Source: JAPOVO01 sp026708165 (GTDB taxonomy: Bacteria; Chloroflexota; UBA11872; VXNJ01). From it: a stretch of DNA of 64,000 nt. Where the stretch lies: the NCBI GenBank assembly GCA_965208775.1, contig OZ242360.1, forward strand, positions 1,922,001-1,986,000, written 5' to 3'. Of this stretch, positions 25,346 to 33,665 are shown piece by piece. A model generated the notes under the pieces. The model saw only the letters and a program-made list of their open reading frames with translations, was not told the origin of the DNA and searched no databases. Each line of letters begins with the position of its first letter. The stretch's first letter is position 1. A program made the position numbers and the translations under genes.

Positions 25346-26464
25346 ATGAGCCAGACCGATATCGACGAGCGCATCCAGGCCGTTCTCTCTGAGTTCAGGC
25401 TGCTCAGCCCGTTCGCGGCGGGCTACCCGGTCAACCAGAGCTTCGACTACTCCGAGCTGTACCCTCTCCTCGCCTACAGCGCCAACAACGTCGGCGACCC
25501 CTTCCGCCACTCACGCTACCAGTCCAACACTCACGAGACGGAGCGCGAGGTCGTGCTCGCCATGGCGAAGCTGGCGCGCCTGCCTGCCGGGGAGGCCTGG
25601 GGCTACGTCACCTCCGGCGGCACCGAGGGCAATATGTACGGCATATACGTGGGCCGCGAGATGCTGGGTGACCCGGTGGCCTACTTCTCCGAGGACACGC
25701 ACTATTCCGTCCGCAAGATCCTGCACGTCCTGAAAGTCCGCAACTTCATGATCCGCAGCCTGGACAACGGCGAGATCGACTACGACGACCTGCGCGAGTC
25801 CATCCGCAGCAACAGCCAAGCCCCGGCGCTTGTCATCGCCAATATCGGCACGACGATGAAGGGAGCCGTCGACGACCTCGACCGCATCCGCGCCATCATC
25901 GACGAGACTGCCCCGCCCCGCGCCTACATCCACGCCGACGCCGCGCTCAGCGGCATGATCCTGCCGTTCGTCGATGACCCGCAGCCCTTCGGTTTCGACA
26001 GCGGCATCGACAGCTTCGCGGTCTCCGGCCACAAGCTGATCGGCTCCCCGCTGCCCTGCGGCGTTGTTCTCACCAGGAAGGCGTACACGGCGCGGATAGG
26101 CCGCGCGATCGAATACGTCGGCGTGCTGGATACGACGCTGTCGGGATCCCGCAGCGCCTTCGCGCCGATGATCATATGGTACGGGCTGACCCGGCACGGC
26201 GCCGAGGGTTTCCGCCAGGTCGTGGCCGGGATGCTGGATACCGCCGAATACGCCGTGCAGCGGTTCAACGCCAACGGCATCCCCGCCTGGCGGGCCAAAA
26301 ACAGCCCCATCGTCGTCTTCCCTCGCCCTTCGGAGAAGGTGCTGTTTCGGTGGCAACTGGCGCCGTTGGAAGACATCGCCCACCTGATCGCCATGCCCCA
26401 CGTGACCCGCGAGATCATCGACGAGGTGGTTGCCGACTGCCTCGAATGGCCGCCGGTGAAGTAG
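25346..26464 (+). CDS. PLP-dependent decarboxylase, histidine decarboxylase-like
   Basis: A 372-residue group II amino-acid decarboxylase. Alignment in mind with bacterial PLP histidine decarboxylase: YSANNVGDPF, ETEREVVLAMAKLA, WGYVTSGGTEGNMYGIYVGRE, EDTHYSVRKILHVL, HADAALSGM and the PLP Lys in SFAVSGHKLIGSPLPCG (near residue 232). Histidine-to-histamine is therefore likely, but related serine or aromatic decarboxylases share these motifs. A GGC/AAGG site precedes ATG 25346. It is coupled through TAGTG to an ACT-domain protein, suggesting amino-acid sensing. Confidence 0.82.
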   Translation: MSQTDIDERIQAVLSEFRLLSPFAAGYPVNQSFDYSELYPLLAYSANNVGDPFRHSRYQSNTHETEREVVLAMAKLARLPAGEAWGYVTSGGTEGNMYGIYVGREMLGDPVAYFSEDTHYSVRKILHVLKVRNFMIRSLDNGEIDYDDLRESIRSNSQAPALVIANIGTTMKGAVDDLDRIRAIIDETAPPRAYIHADAALSGMILPFVDDPQPFGFDSGIDSFAVSGHKLIGSPLPCGVVLTRKAYTARIGRAIEYVGVLDTTLSGSRSAFAPMIIWYGLTRHGAEGFRQVVAGMLDTAEYAVQRFNANGIPAWRAKNSPIVVFPRPSEKVLFRWQLAPLEDIAHLIAMPHVTREIIDEVVADCLEWPPVK

Positions 26465-26886
26465 TGGACGAGCTATCCCGCGACGACGGAGCGCGCCGCC
26501 GCATAATTGTCTTTGTGGAAGATGAGCCCGGGATGCTCGCGCGGGTGGCCGAGGCGCTGGGCCAGCAGGGCGTCAACATCGAGGCCATCGACGGACGCCA
26601 GGCGGGCGAGTTCGGCGTCATCTCTCTATGCACCAGTGACGACGACGCGGCGTTGTCGGCGCTGCTGACGGCGGGCCTGCGAGCCGTCACCTCCGAAGCC
26701 GTCGTCTTCCACCTGGAAGACAAGCCCGGAGCGCTGGCCGCCGTCGCGCGGCGCTTCGGCGAACATCGCCTCAACGTGCGCACCATCCACATCATGCACC
26801 GGCGCGCCGGCCACGCCATCGTCGCCGTCACCACCGACGACGACCCCCTCGCCCGCTCCCTCATCGGCCGCGAGTCGCTCTTCTAG
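26464..26886 (+). CDS. Tandem ACT-domain protein
   Basis: A 140-residue protein made of two ACT domains: residues 12-70 (IIVFVEDEPGMLARVAEALGQQGVNIEAI) and 78-140 (VFHLEDKPGALAAVARRFGEHRLNVRTIHI). ACT pairs bind amino acids and control enzymes allosterically. The GTG at 26464 overlaps the decarboxylase stop, so it is probably a dedicated ligand sensor for that enzyme. The longer open frame reaching back to 26176 is shadow inside the decarboxylase. Confidence 0.82.
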   Translation: MDELSRDDGARRRIIVFVEDEPGMLARVAEALGQQGVNIEAIDGRQAGEFGVISLCTSDDDAALSALLTAGLRAVTSEAVVFHLEDKPGALAAVARRFGEHRLNVRTIHIMHRRAGHAIVAVTTDDDPLARSLIGRESLF

Positions 26887-26979
26887 CCCCCGCGGGATCC
26901 GGAATATCGAGGCCCGGAATTTGCACCAGCTCTCGGCCACCAGTTCGGTGAGATCAAAGGGTGCGCGCCGATGATGGGC

Positions 26980-27417
26980 TCAGAGTCGCCGTCTGAAATA
27001 CGTCGCGGATTCCTCGTATCCGATACTCCGGTAGAAGGAGGCTGCTCTCCTCGTGGCTAACGCGACTAGCTTGCTGCCCCGATTTCTGCTCCATTCCTCG
27101 AAGTTCTTCATTAAGGCCTTACCAACGCCCCTTCTACGCACACCTTCCCTGACCGTGATCTCCTCGACCCAGGCAACCCTGCCATTTGCATAGAACGTGT
27201 AGTGATCGAAGCCGAGACAGTACCCAACGACCTCGCCACCGATCTCGGCAACGCTCAGATTCGCTCCATCGGTCGCGATGATGTCGGCCAGCGCGGTCTC
27301 AAACGCCGCCCTCTCGGGTACGAAAGATGTAGCGAACTGTTCGGCGAGGCTGAACAATGCGTCGGCATCGGCGCCGGTCGCCTTCCTGATTGACATGCTC
27401 AATTGTCGCTCTGCCAT
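26980..27417 (-). CDS. GNAT-family N-acetyltransferase
   Basis: A 145-residue acetyl-CoA-dependent transferase. The GNAT core is clear: IRKATGADADALFSLAEQF at the start, WVEEITVREGVRRRGVGKALM as motif A with the R-x-x-G-x-G/A loop, and FYRSIGYEESATYF at the end. Substrate is unknown. The start may be ATG 27417 or 27396 (MSIRKAT). It stands alone next to tRNA-Ala. Confidence 0.85.
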   Translation of the reverse strand: MAERQLSMSIRKATGADADALFSLAEQFATSFVPERAAFETALADIIATDGANLSVAEIGGEVVGYCLGFDHYTFYANGRVAWVEEITVREGVRRRGVGKALMKNFEEWSRNRGSKLVALATRRAASFYRSIGYEESATYFRRRL

Positions 27418-27521
27418 TTCGATTCACGGAGCATCCTATAGTGGCAAATGTCACCCCTGATGCATGAAGTCTAGAGGTCGAGACTGAACCGCAGTGCCAA
27501 GGTTCTGGATTTCGTCAAGTC

Positions 27522-27597
27522 TGGTGGACCCAGTCGGACTTGAACCGACGGCCTCTTCAATGCCATTGAAGCGCTCTTCCAACTGAGCTATGGGCCC
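27522..27597 (-). tRNA. tRNA-Ala (anticodon GGC)
   Basis: Read on the minus strand, the acceptor stem GGGCCCA pairs with TGGGTCC (one G-T pair). The D-arm (AGCTCAGTTGGAAGAGC), the anticodon stem CTTCA/TGAAG with loop ATGGCAT, and the T-arm GTCGG-TTCAAGT-CCGAC are complete. Loop positions 34-36 read GGC, giving Ala. The 3' CCA is encoded (27522-27524). tRNA 3' ends are common integration sites, but no integrase or repeated copy is seen nearby. Confidence 0.97.
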
Positions 27598-27715
27598 GCG
27601 GGCGGTCCGCGGCCAAACGCCACAGACCGACTCGGAATTCCTATTCTACGTCAGCCCAGGCCCGAATCGTTAGATCGTTCTTGTCGTCATGCTTTTATCA
27701 TGCTAATCTCATGAT

Positions 27716-27949
27716 ATGGGCAACCTACAGGTGAAGAACATACCGGACGCGCTTCACGAGCGGCTGCGTCGCCACGCGCGCGAGAACCACTCCACCATAA
27801 GCGCGGCGGTCTTGACCGCCGTCGAGCGCGAGCTGGACAGGTGGGAGTGGCGCAGGCGCCTGGCTCAGCGTCCCAGGACCGATCTCGGCATCGACGCGGC
27901 GGCGCTGCTAGTGGAAGAACGCTCGCTCCGCGACCGCGAGATCGGTTGA
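27716..27949 (+). CDS. FitA/VapB-type ribbon-helix-helix antitoxin
   Basis: A 77-residue DNA-binding antitoxin. The ribbon-helix-helix start (LQVKNIPDALHERLRRHARENHSTISAAVLTAVEREL) is typical of FitA-like antitoxins, and the C-terminal tail probably wraps the toxin. ATG at 27716; the TGA stop overlaps the TTG of the PIN toxin. Such antitoxins usually repress their own promoter. Confidence 0.85.
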   Translation: MGNLQVKNIPDALHERLRRHARENHSTISAAVLTAVERELDRWEWRRRLAQRPRTDLGIDAAALLVEERSLRDREIG

Positions 27950-28347
27950 CCCGTTACGTCATCGACGCCTCGGTCGCGGTCGAGTACCTGCTGAGGACGC
28001 CGCTGGGCGTGTCAGTGGCCGGCGTGATCGAGAGCGCCTCGCTAGTCGCGCCCGAGCTCATGGACGCCGAGGTGCTTTCGGTACTGCGGCGCGCAGTGCT
28101 GAACGGACGGCTTGAAGAATCCAGGGCGCGGATGGTCGTGGAAGACCTGGCGCACTGGCCGGTGGATCGCATTGCCCACCGGACGCTCGCTCCGCTGGCT
28201 TGGCGGTACCACCGCAACGTCAGCGCCTACGACGCCTTCTACGTCGCCGCCGCCCGCGCCCACGACCTGCCGCTCCTCACCGCCGACGGTAGGCTCTCCA
28301 GGGCATCAGGCCTCGGCGTCGTCATCCAACACGTCCACATCGGCTAA
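27946..28347 (+). CDS. VapC-type PIN-domain ribonuclease toxin
   Basis: A 133-residue PIN nuclease. The catalytic acidic residues are visible in VIDASVAVEYLL (first Asp), ELMDAEVLSVLRR, SAYDAFYVAAARAH and LLTADGRLSRA. TTG 27946 overlaps the antitoxin stop (TTGA); the upstream part of the open frame lies within the antitoxin and is discarded. The family cuts tRNA or rRNA when freed from the antitoxin; the target here is unknown. Confidence 0.88.
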   Translation: MTRYVIDASVAVEYLLRTPLGVSVAGVIESASLVAPELMDAEVLSVLRRAVLNGRLEESRARMVVEDLAHWPVDRIAHRTLAPLAWRYHRNVSAYDAFYVAAARAHDLPLLTADGRLSRASGLGVVIQHVHIG

Positions 28348-28410
28348 TCCGGCGCTCAGCCTGACAGAAGCAGCGCCTTCTTACCGAGCAAAGGCTTCGG
28401 GGTGTGCGGC

Positions 28411-29301
28411 CTAGTTCCTACCCGGGAACGTCAACTCCGCGATGCCTGACTTGTCCAGCTCGCCCTTGCCGACGGCGATCATCTTGTCGTACTGCGCCTT
28501 GGTCGCCTTGGCCAGCGGCAGGTCGAGACCGGTGTCGTCGGCCAGCGAGAGCGCGATGCCGGAGTCCTTGGCCGCGTGCGCCGATGAGAAGTAGGTCTCG
28601 TGGTCGCGGATGACCATGTCCTCGCCGTCCGTTTCCAACACCCGCGAGTTGGCCCCCGTCTGCGAGAAGACCGTCTGCAGCATGTCCAGATCGAGCCCCA
28701 GCGCCGACCCGAGTCCCAGCCCCTCGGCGAGTCCGGCGGTGTTGATGTTCATCACCATGTTCACCAGCGCCTTGACCTGCGCGGCCGTCCCGGCGGGGCC
28801 GATGTAGCGGCGCGAGATGCTGAGGGTTTCCATCAGCGGCTCGACCTTCTGGTAGACGTCTTCGCGGCCGCCCAGCATCAGGTAGAGAGTTCCGTCACGG
28901 GCCTGCGTGATGCTGCTCGCCATGCACGCTTCCAGGCTGCTGGCCCCGGCCGCTTCCGCCAGCGCCTCGACTTCGACGTGGGTCTTCGGCGTGATGGTCG
29001 CGCAGTTGACGAAGACCTTGCCCTCGGCCCCCGTCAAAAGGCTGTCGCCGTCCCCGCTGTAGATGTCGCTCATCGAGTCGTCGTCGGTGACCACCGTGAT
29101 GATGATGTCCGCCGCCGCCGTCACCCCGGCCAGACTGTCCGGCGCTTCGCATCCCAGCTCATCCGCCAGCGACGCGGCTAAATCGGATTGCACGTCGTAA
29201 ACGGCGGAAACCGTGTATCCCTCGTCGTTCAGGTGACGGGCCATGTTCGCGCCCATTCGACCTACGCCTACGAAACCTATTCTTTCTTCCATGGCCGCCA
29301 T
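28411..29301 (-). CDS. NAD(P)-dependent beta-hydroxyacid dehydrogenase (3-hydroxyisobutyrate dehydrogenase family)
   Basis: A 296-residue oxidoreductase. The Rossmann motif GFVGVGRMGANMARHL is at the N-terminus, and the family catalytic Lys and Asn are in IGPAGTAAQVKALVNMVMN (near 170). An all-helical C-domain follows. The first ATG has a GGGGG site 7 bases upstream and is used; MEERIG, three codons in, is the other choice. Substrate (3-hydroxyisobutyrate, tartronate semialdehyde or other) is not resolved. It is followed by nothing on its strand; a DUF5069 gene precedes it. Confidence 0.88.
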   Translation of the reverse strand: MAAMEERIGFVGVGRMGANMARHLNDEGYTVSAVYDVQSDLAASLADELGCEAPDSLAGVTAAADIIITVVTDDDSMSDIYSGDGDSLLTGAEGKVFVNCATITPKTHVEVEALAEAAGASSLEACMASSITQARDGTLYLMLGGREDVYQKVEPLMETLSISRRYIGPAGTAAQVKALVNMVMNINTAGLAEGLGLGSALGLDLDMLQTVFSQTGANSRVLETDGEDMVIRDHETYFSSAHAAKDSGIALSLADDTGLDLPLAKATKAQYDKMIAVGKGELDKSGIAELTFPGRN

Positions 29302-29381
29302 CGATAGTCCCCCTGATAAATCAAAGGCGCGGACGGGCCGTCAAAGCCCGCCCGCGCCCCGTATTTCGTTGCTGTTGGACG

Positions 29382-29822
29382 CTAGCCCGCCAGTTCGCCG
29401 TGCAGCTCCGCCCAGTCCTCGAGCGCGTTGAGCGTCACGGCGTCCGTGATCGCGCCGTCCGCGTTCGTGTTGGCCGCCGCCGAGATTGCCGCAACCGTGT
29501 CGTCGGCGTGGTTATATCCGGCGATCGCCGCGTTGGAAGCGTCGATTACCGACTGGTCGATGCTGCCGCCGTTCTGGTCGACAACCCACTGCTCGAACTC
29601 CGGGTAGGAGGGCTTGCTCGATCTCAGGAATTCAAGCGCCGCGTCGCGGTCAACGCCGAGACCGTCCAGCACCATCTGGTCGAACCCCGCGCCGCACTCG
29701 TCGTACTCGTCGTTCAGCGCGCCGGCGGTCGCCAGCGAAACTTTCAACCAAAGCCTCGGCAGGTGCATCGCACCCAGAGGTCCGGCTTCGCTCGATCCGA
29801 TCAACGGAACCATCTTCGCCAT
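29382..29822 (-). CDS. DUF5069-like protein
   Basis: A 146-residue cytoplasmic protein. The opening PLIGSSEAGPLGAMHLPRLWLK, then GAGFDQMVLDGLGVDRDAALEFL and KPSYPEFEQWV, matches the DUF5069 pattern. Function is unknown. A strong GGGAGGAG site lies upstream of ATG 29822. It probably shares a transcript with the dehydrogenase 80 bases downstream. Confidence 0.72.
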   Translation of the reverse strand: MAKMVPLIGSSEAGPLGAMHLPRLWLKVSLATAGALNDEYDECGAGFDQMVLDGLGVDRDAALEFLRSSKPSYPEFEQWVVDQNGGSIDQSVIDASNAAIAGYNHADDTVAAISAAANTNADGAITDAVTLNALEDWAELHGELAG

Positions 29823-30064
29823 TTGCTTGCTCCTCCCTTGATCCCAATGGCCTGCGGTGTCATAACGATATCAAGAAATCGCCTGCGATACTAAGCGGCC
29901 CATTTCCGACCGGAATCACATCGCAGCTACTACTCGCCGAGGGTATGGAAGACTGCACCAATCCAGCCCACATTCAATAGGGCGCGGGGCTGTCAATCCT
30001 TACAATTACGCACATCCGAACGAACGCTCCGGTCGATGAAGACCTCAACAAAAGGACGCTCCCC

Positions 30065-31405
30065 ATGACGGCCACAATCTCCCCCGCCGCGGTCGAAAGC
30101 GAATCGCGGACTACCCGCTCGGTATTCGAAGAAGCGCGGCGCTACATCCCAGGCGGCACCTCGCGGATCCACTATTACTACGATCCTTATCCAATCTACG
30201 GACGGACCGCCTCGGGTTGCCGCCTGACGGACGTGGAGGGAGTCGAGCGCACCGACTTCCTCAATAACATGACCTCGCTGATTCACGGTCACGCAGACCC
30301 GTGTATCAACCAGGCCATCATCGGGCAGCTTGAGCGCGGCTCGGCGTGGTCGGAGCCGTCGGAGGCCGAAATCGAGCTGGCCAGGCTCATGGTCGAGCGC
30401 GTCGACACCGTCGAGCAGATCCGGTTCTCCAACTCCGGAACCGAGGCCGTGATGCTGGCGATCAAGCTCGCCCGCGCGTTCACCGGCAGAGACAAGATCG
30501 CCAAGTTCGAGGGCTTCTACCACGGCTACTACGACTACGCGCAGGTCAGCTTCAACTCGACGCCGACCAACTGGGGCCCTGACGGCAGTCCCGCGAGTGT
30601 CCCAAGCTCCGGCGGGTTGACGGACTCTGTCACCGGCGACGTTCTGGTAGCCCCCTACAACGACCGCGCTGCCGTCGAAAGACTGCTCGACGCGCACGGC
30701 TCCGAGATCGCCGCGTTCATCACCGATCCTCTGGCGAACCGCGCCGGTTTTCCCATGCCCGCCGAGGGCTTCCCCGAGTTCCTGCGGGAGATAACGCGGG
30801 ACCACGGGATTCCGCTTATCTTCGACGAGGTGATCAGTTTCCGGGTCGCCTACGACGGGGCGCAGGGCAAGTACGGCGGCGAGCCTGACCTGACGACGTT
30901 CGGCAAGATCATGGGGGGCGGGCTGCCCATCGGCGCGGTGGGCGGCAGATCCGAGATCATGTCGCTGCTCGATCCCACCGACGGGCCTCCCAAGGTCCTG
31001 TCAGGGGGCACCTTCAGCGCCAACCCGCTCACCATGGTCGCGGGTCTCGCATCGATGCGCCAGATGACGCCCGGCGTTTACGAGCGGCTACACGAACTCG
31101 GCCGCCGGGTTCGCGTCGAGTCGAACGCCATCCTCTCCGACGCGGGCGAACCGGCCCAGGTCACCGGCGACGGGTCGGTGTTCAGGATCATGATGACCGC
31201 CGGCCCCATCGTCGACTACCGCAGCTCGGTGCGGGGCGCGTCGCCGCCGGAGCGGTTCGCCGCTCTCCACAAGAGTCTGCTCGACGAGGGCGTGATAGTC
31301 AGCAAAGATGGGCTGGGCTGCCTCTCGACCCCCATGAAAGACGCCGAAATCGACGGGTTCCTCGGAGCCCTGGAACGGTCCGTCGCCAGGCTTCCGGCGC
31401 TTTGA
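30065..31405 (+). CDS. Class III aminotransferase (glutamate-1-semialdehyde aminomutase-like)
   Basis: A 446-residue PLP enzyme. It shows FSNSGTEAVMLAIKLARAFTG, the PLP-contact GFYHGYYD, IFDEVISFRVAYDG and the PLP Lys in TFGKIMGGGLPIGAVGG (near 283). It resembles glutamate-1-semialdehyde 2,1-aminomutase but lies beside sugar-acid genes rather than haem genes, so an omega-aminotransferase or aminomutase on another substrate is as likely. ATG 30065; the next gene on this strand starts 45 bases on. Confidence 0.82.
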   Translation: MTATISPAAVESESRTTRSVFEEARRYIPGGTSRIHYYYDPYPIYGRTASGCRLTDVEGVERTDFLNNMTSLIHGHADPCINQAIIGQLERGSAWSEPSEAEIELARLMVERVDTVEQIRFSNSGTEAVMLAIKLARAFTGRDKIAKFEGFYHGYYDYAQVSFNSTPTNWGPDGSPASVPSSGGLTDSVTGDVLVAPYNDRAAVERLLDAHGSEIAAFITDPLANRAGFPMPAEGFPEFLREITRDHGIPLIFDEVISFRVAYDGAQGKYGGEPDLTTFGKIMGGGLPIGAVGGRSEIMSLLDPTDGPPKVLSGGTFSANPLTMVAGLASMRQMTPGVYERLHELGRRVRVESNAILSDAGEPAQVTGDGSVFRIMMTAGPIVDYRSSVRGASPPERFAALHKSLLDEGVIVSKDGLGCLSTPMKDAEIDGFLGALERSVARLPAL

Positions 31406-31450
31406 CCGGCGCACGCCGCCGCTACCGTTGCGACATGAAGGAGTGACATC

Positions 31451-32437
31451 GTGATACGCATAGCAGCACGCATCGGCCCCCAATGGCTGGAGCGACCCGG
31501 CGACCTGGCCTTCCTCAGCTCCATCGGCGTGGAGTTCGTCGACGTCGAGTTCGGCGTCTTCCCCGGCTTCGACGAGAGCGGCGGCGCGCCCGACCGCTCC
31601 TCGATAGGGAGCGTCGTAGACCTGCTGGACGGCCATGGCCTGCGGCTGGAGCGGGCCAACTACCCGAAAACGGAAATCGCGCCGCACTACCTCGGCCAGC
31701 CCGAAGCCGCACAGGCGATCGACAACGTCTGCCGCGCTGCCGAGCTGTGCGGCGAGTTCGGGATTCCGGTGATGGGCATCCAGAACTTCGATGCCATGAC
31801 GATACATGGCCGCTTCGTCGGCGAGCATTCCTGGGTTCCCGGTCGAGGCGGATACCGCTACCTTCACATCGACGTTGAGTCCGACCTCGCCGAGGCCCCG
31901 CCGCCCCCTGGCACGCCCACCCGCGAGGAGCTGTGGAGCCGGACGGTCGATCTATTCGGCGCCGTCGCGCCTGTGGCCGAGTCCGCCGGAGTCAAGGTCG
32001 CGCCCCACGGCAGCGACCCGCCCATCCCCACCGCCGGCGGAATCCCGCAGATGCTCACGTCGTTCGCCGATTTCGACCGGCTGTTCGCTGAAGTGCCGTC
32101 GCCAAACGTGGGAATCACGTTCTGCGTCGGCACGCGTTACGAGTCGGGAGAAGACGTATTCGAGGGGATCGAGCGATTCGGCGGTCAGAAGCGCATATTC
32201 CACGTTCACTTCCGCAACGTCCGCGGCACTATCCCCGAGCAGCGCGCCTACTCCGAGGTGGCCCCGGACGAGGGCGATCTCAACATGCTGGAGGTCGCGA
32301 GGGCGCTCGACGCGACGGGATACGACGGCGTGATCGATTACGACCACGTGATGAAGCTGCCGGGCGACTCGCCGGGCGGACGCGAGTACATCGCGTTCTG
32401 CATCGGCTACATGCGGGGCCTGCTCGCCAACCTGTAG
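31451..32437 (+). CDS. Mannonate dehydratase-like TIM-barrel protein
   Basis: A 328-residue sugar-acid enzyme of the UxuA type. The metal-binding HGSDPPIPTAGGIPQML, FDRLFAEVPSPNVGITFCVG, IFHVHFRNVRG and YDGVIDYDH segments parallel D-mannonate dehydratase, in which HPDDPP is usual (here H-G-S-D-P-P). GTG 31451 has AAGGAG 8 bases before it. With the aminotransferase upstream it may form a small sugar-acid unit. Another xylose-isomerase-like barrel activity is possible. Confidence 0.8.
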   Translation: MIRIAARIGPQWLERPGDLAFLSSIGVEFVDVEFGVFPGFDESGGAPDRSSIGSVVDLLDGHGLRLERANYPKTEIAPHYLGQPEAAQAIDNVCRAAELCGEFGIPVMGIQNFDAMTIHGRFVGEHSWVPGRGGYRYLHIDVESDLAEAPPPPGTPTREELWSRTVDLFGAVAPVAESAGVKVAPHGSDPPIPTAGGIPQMLTSFADFDRLFAEVPSPNVGITFCVGTRYESGEDVFEGIERFGGQKRIFHVHFRNVRGTIPEQRAYSEVAPDEGDLNMLEVARALDATGYDGVIDYDHVMKLPGDSPGGREYIAFCIGYMRGLLANL

Positions 32438-32456
32438 CCCGCCGCTGCCGCCTCTA

Positions 32457-32682
32457 CTCCCTCTCCCTCGACGATCTATCCCCTCTCCCTTGACGGGAGA
32501 GGGTTAGGGTGAGGGTGAACTGCTCGACGCATCCAGAGACAATCGAAGGACGTCCGCCCTGAAAGTCGTCATTCCCGCGAAAGAACGTCACCCCGTACCC
32601 CGATACGGGGCCGGAATCCAGACTTCCTGAAATGAGGCCGGAATCCAGCATTTCATTCCGAGCGGAGCGAGGAATCTGGCGT
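32457..32682. repeat. Cluster of dispersed intergenic repeats
   Basis: Between the mannonate dehydratase-like gene and a methyltransferase. It contains the second copy of the CCCTCTCCC/GGGAGAGGG hairpin (32481-32489 with 32495-32503) with the TTAGGGTGAGGGTGA tail, a truncated copy just before it, a GTCATTCCCGCGAAAG segment, a perfect hairpin CCCCGTA/TACGGGG (32592-32598 with 32605-32611), and two GGCCGGAATCCAG copies. No coding signal. Confidence 0.8.
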
Positions 32683-32728
32683 TGAATAGGGCAGACCGAA
32701 ATTGCCCACTCCCTGCCGCAGCCCGACC

Positions 32729-33550
32729 ATGACCCAGCGCGGCACGGACAGCCGTTACCTAGAGTTCCATTACTCCCAACCCGACAGGCTCCGCATCCGC
32801 CGCGAGACCCACGCCCGATTCTCCGACAGGTCCGGCGACGGCTTCCTGCTCTGGACCCTGTCGCACCTGGCTGCAAGCGATGGCGATCTTGTCCTCGACG
32901 CCGGCTGCGGCCCGGGCATCTACCATCCGTTTCTTCAGGAGCGCGGCGTCCGCGTCGCCGCCATCGACTACTCGCTCGGAATGGTCCGCGCCGCCGCCGA
33001 ATCCGCTTCCAAGCTGACCTTGGATGTTCACGCCTGCCGCGCTCGAGTCGAATCGCTGCCCCTCGCCACCGGCTCCTGCGACCGCGCGATGGCGAACCAC
33101 ATGCTTTATCACGTTCCCGACATCGGAAGGGCGCTGCTGGAGCTGCGCCGCGTGCTGAAACCGGGCGGACGCGTCGTCATGGCGACCGCCTCCCGCGACT
33201 ATTGTCAAAACTGGCAAGACTTCCACGATGCGGCGGCGCGCAAGCTCGGCTACCAGCCGGCCCGGTCATTCTTGGATCGATTCTCGCCCGACCACATTGG
33301 GCTGGTCCGGGAAACGTTCCCGTCTGCCGAGGTCTTCGAGTTCCAGGATGCCTTTCGCTTCCCCGCAGCCGAGCCCGCTCTTCGCTACTACGCCAGCGCC
33401 ATGGTCGACGGCATCGAGAACACACCTCCCGACGGCCGCCATCGCGGGCCGCTCATCTCCGAAATGGAGAAGTCCCTGCGCCGAATAATCGAGCGCGAAG
33501 GCGAGCTCGTCATCCCCAAAAGCTCCGCGCTCTTCGTCGCCGACAGGTAG
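32729..33550 (+). CDS. SAM-dependent methyltransferase (UbiE/Methyltransf_11 type)
   Basis: A 273-residue methyltransferase. Motif I reads LVLDAGCGPGIYHPFLQERG, motif II VAAIDYSLGMV, and the later motifs ARVESLPLATGSCDRAMANHMLYHV and LKPGGRVVMATAS. ATG 32729 (MTQRGTDSRY) is chosen over an upstream Met at 32702 because the longer form lacks a ribosome site. Substrate unknown. It sits just after the repeat cluster. Confidence 0.82.
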   Translation: MTQRGTDSRYLEFHYSQPDRLRIRRETHARFSDRSGDGFLLWTLSHLAASDGDLVLDAGCGPGIYHPFLQERGVRVAAIDYSLGMVRAAAESASKLTLDVHACRARVESLPLATGSCDRAMANHMLYHVPDIGRALLELRRVLKPGGRVVMATASRDYCQNWQDFHDAAARKLGYQPARSFLDRFSPDHIGLVRETFPSAEVFEFQDAFRFPAAEPALRYYASAMVDGIENTPPDGRHRGPLISEMEKSLRRIIEREGELVIPKSSALFVADR

Positions 33551-33665
33551 CCCCTTACCCAGCCTTAGAGGCGCTCGTTCCGTTGAGACGACGTCCAACT
33601 TCAGGATCATGTCGTCACGAGCGGTAGACTGCGACATCCACAACACCGCGCGGAGGAGGCCACCG

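Noticed and set aside
27522..27597. tRNA-Ala as an integration site for the toxin-antitoxin region
   Set aside because: No partial tRNA copy or integrase in the following 10 kb.
27946..27949. TGA between antitoxin and PIN toxin as a frameshift or recoding site
   Set aside because: Different frames with a standard TTGA overlap; both proteins are complete at family length.
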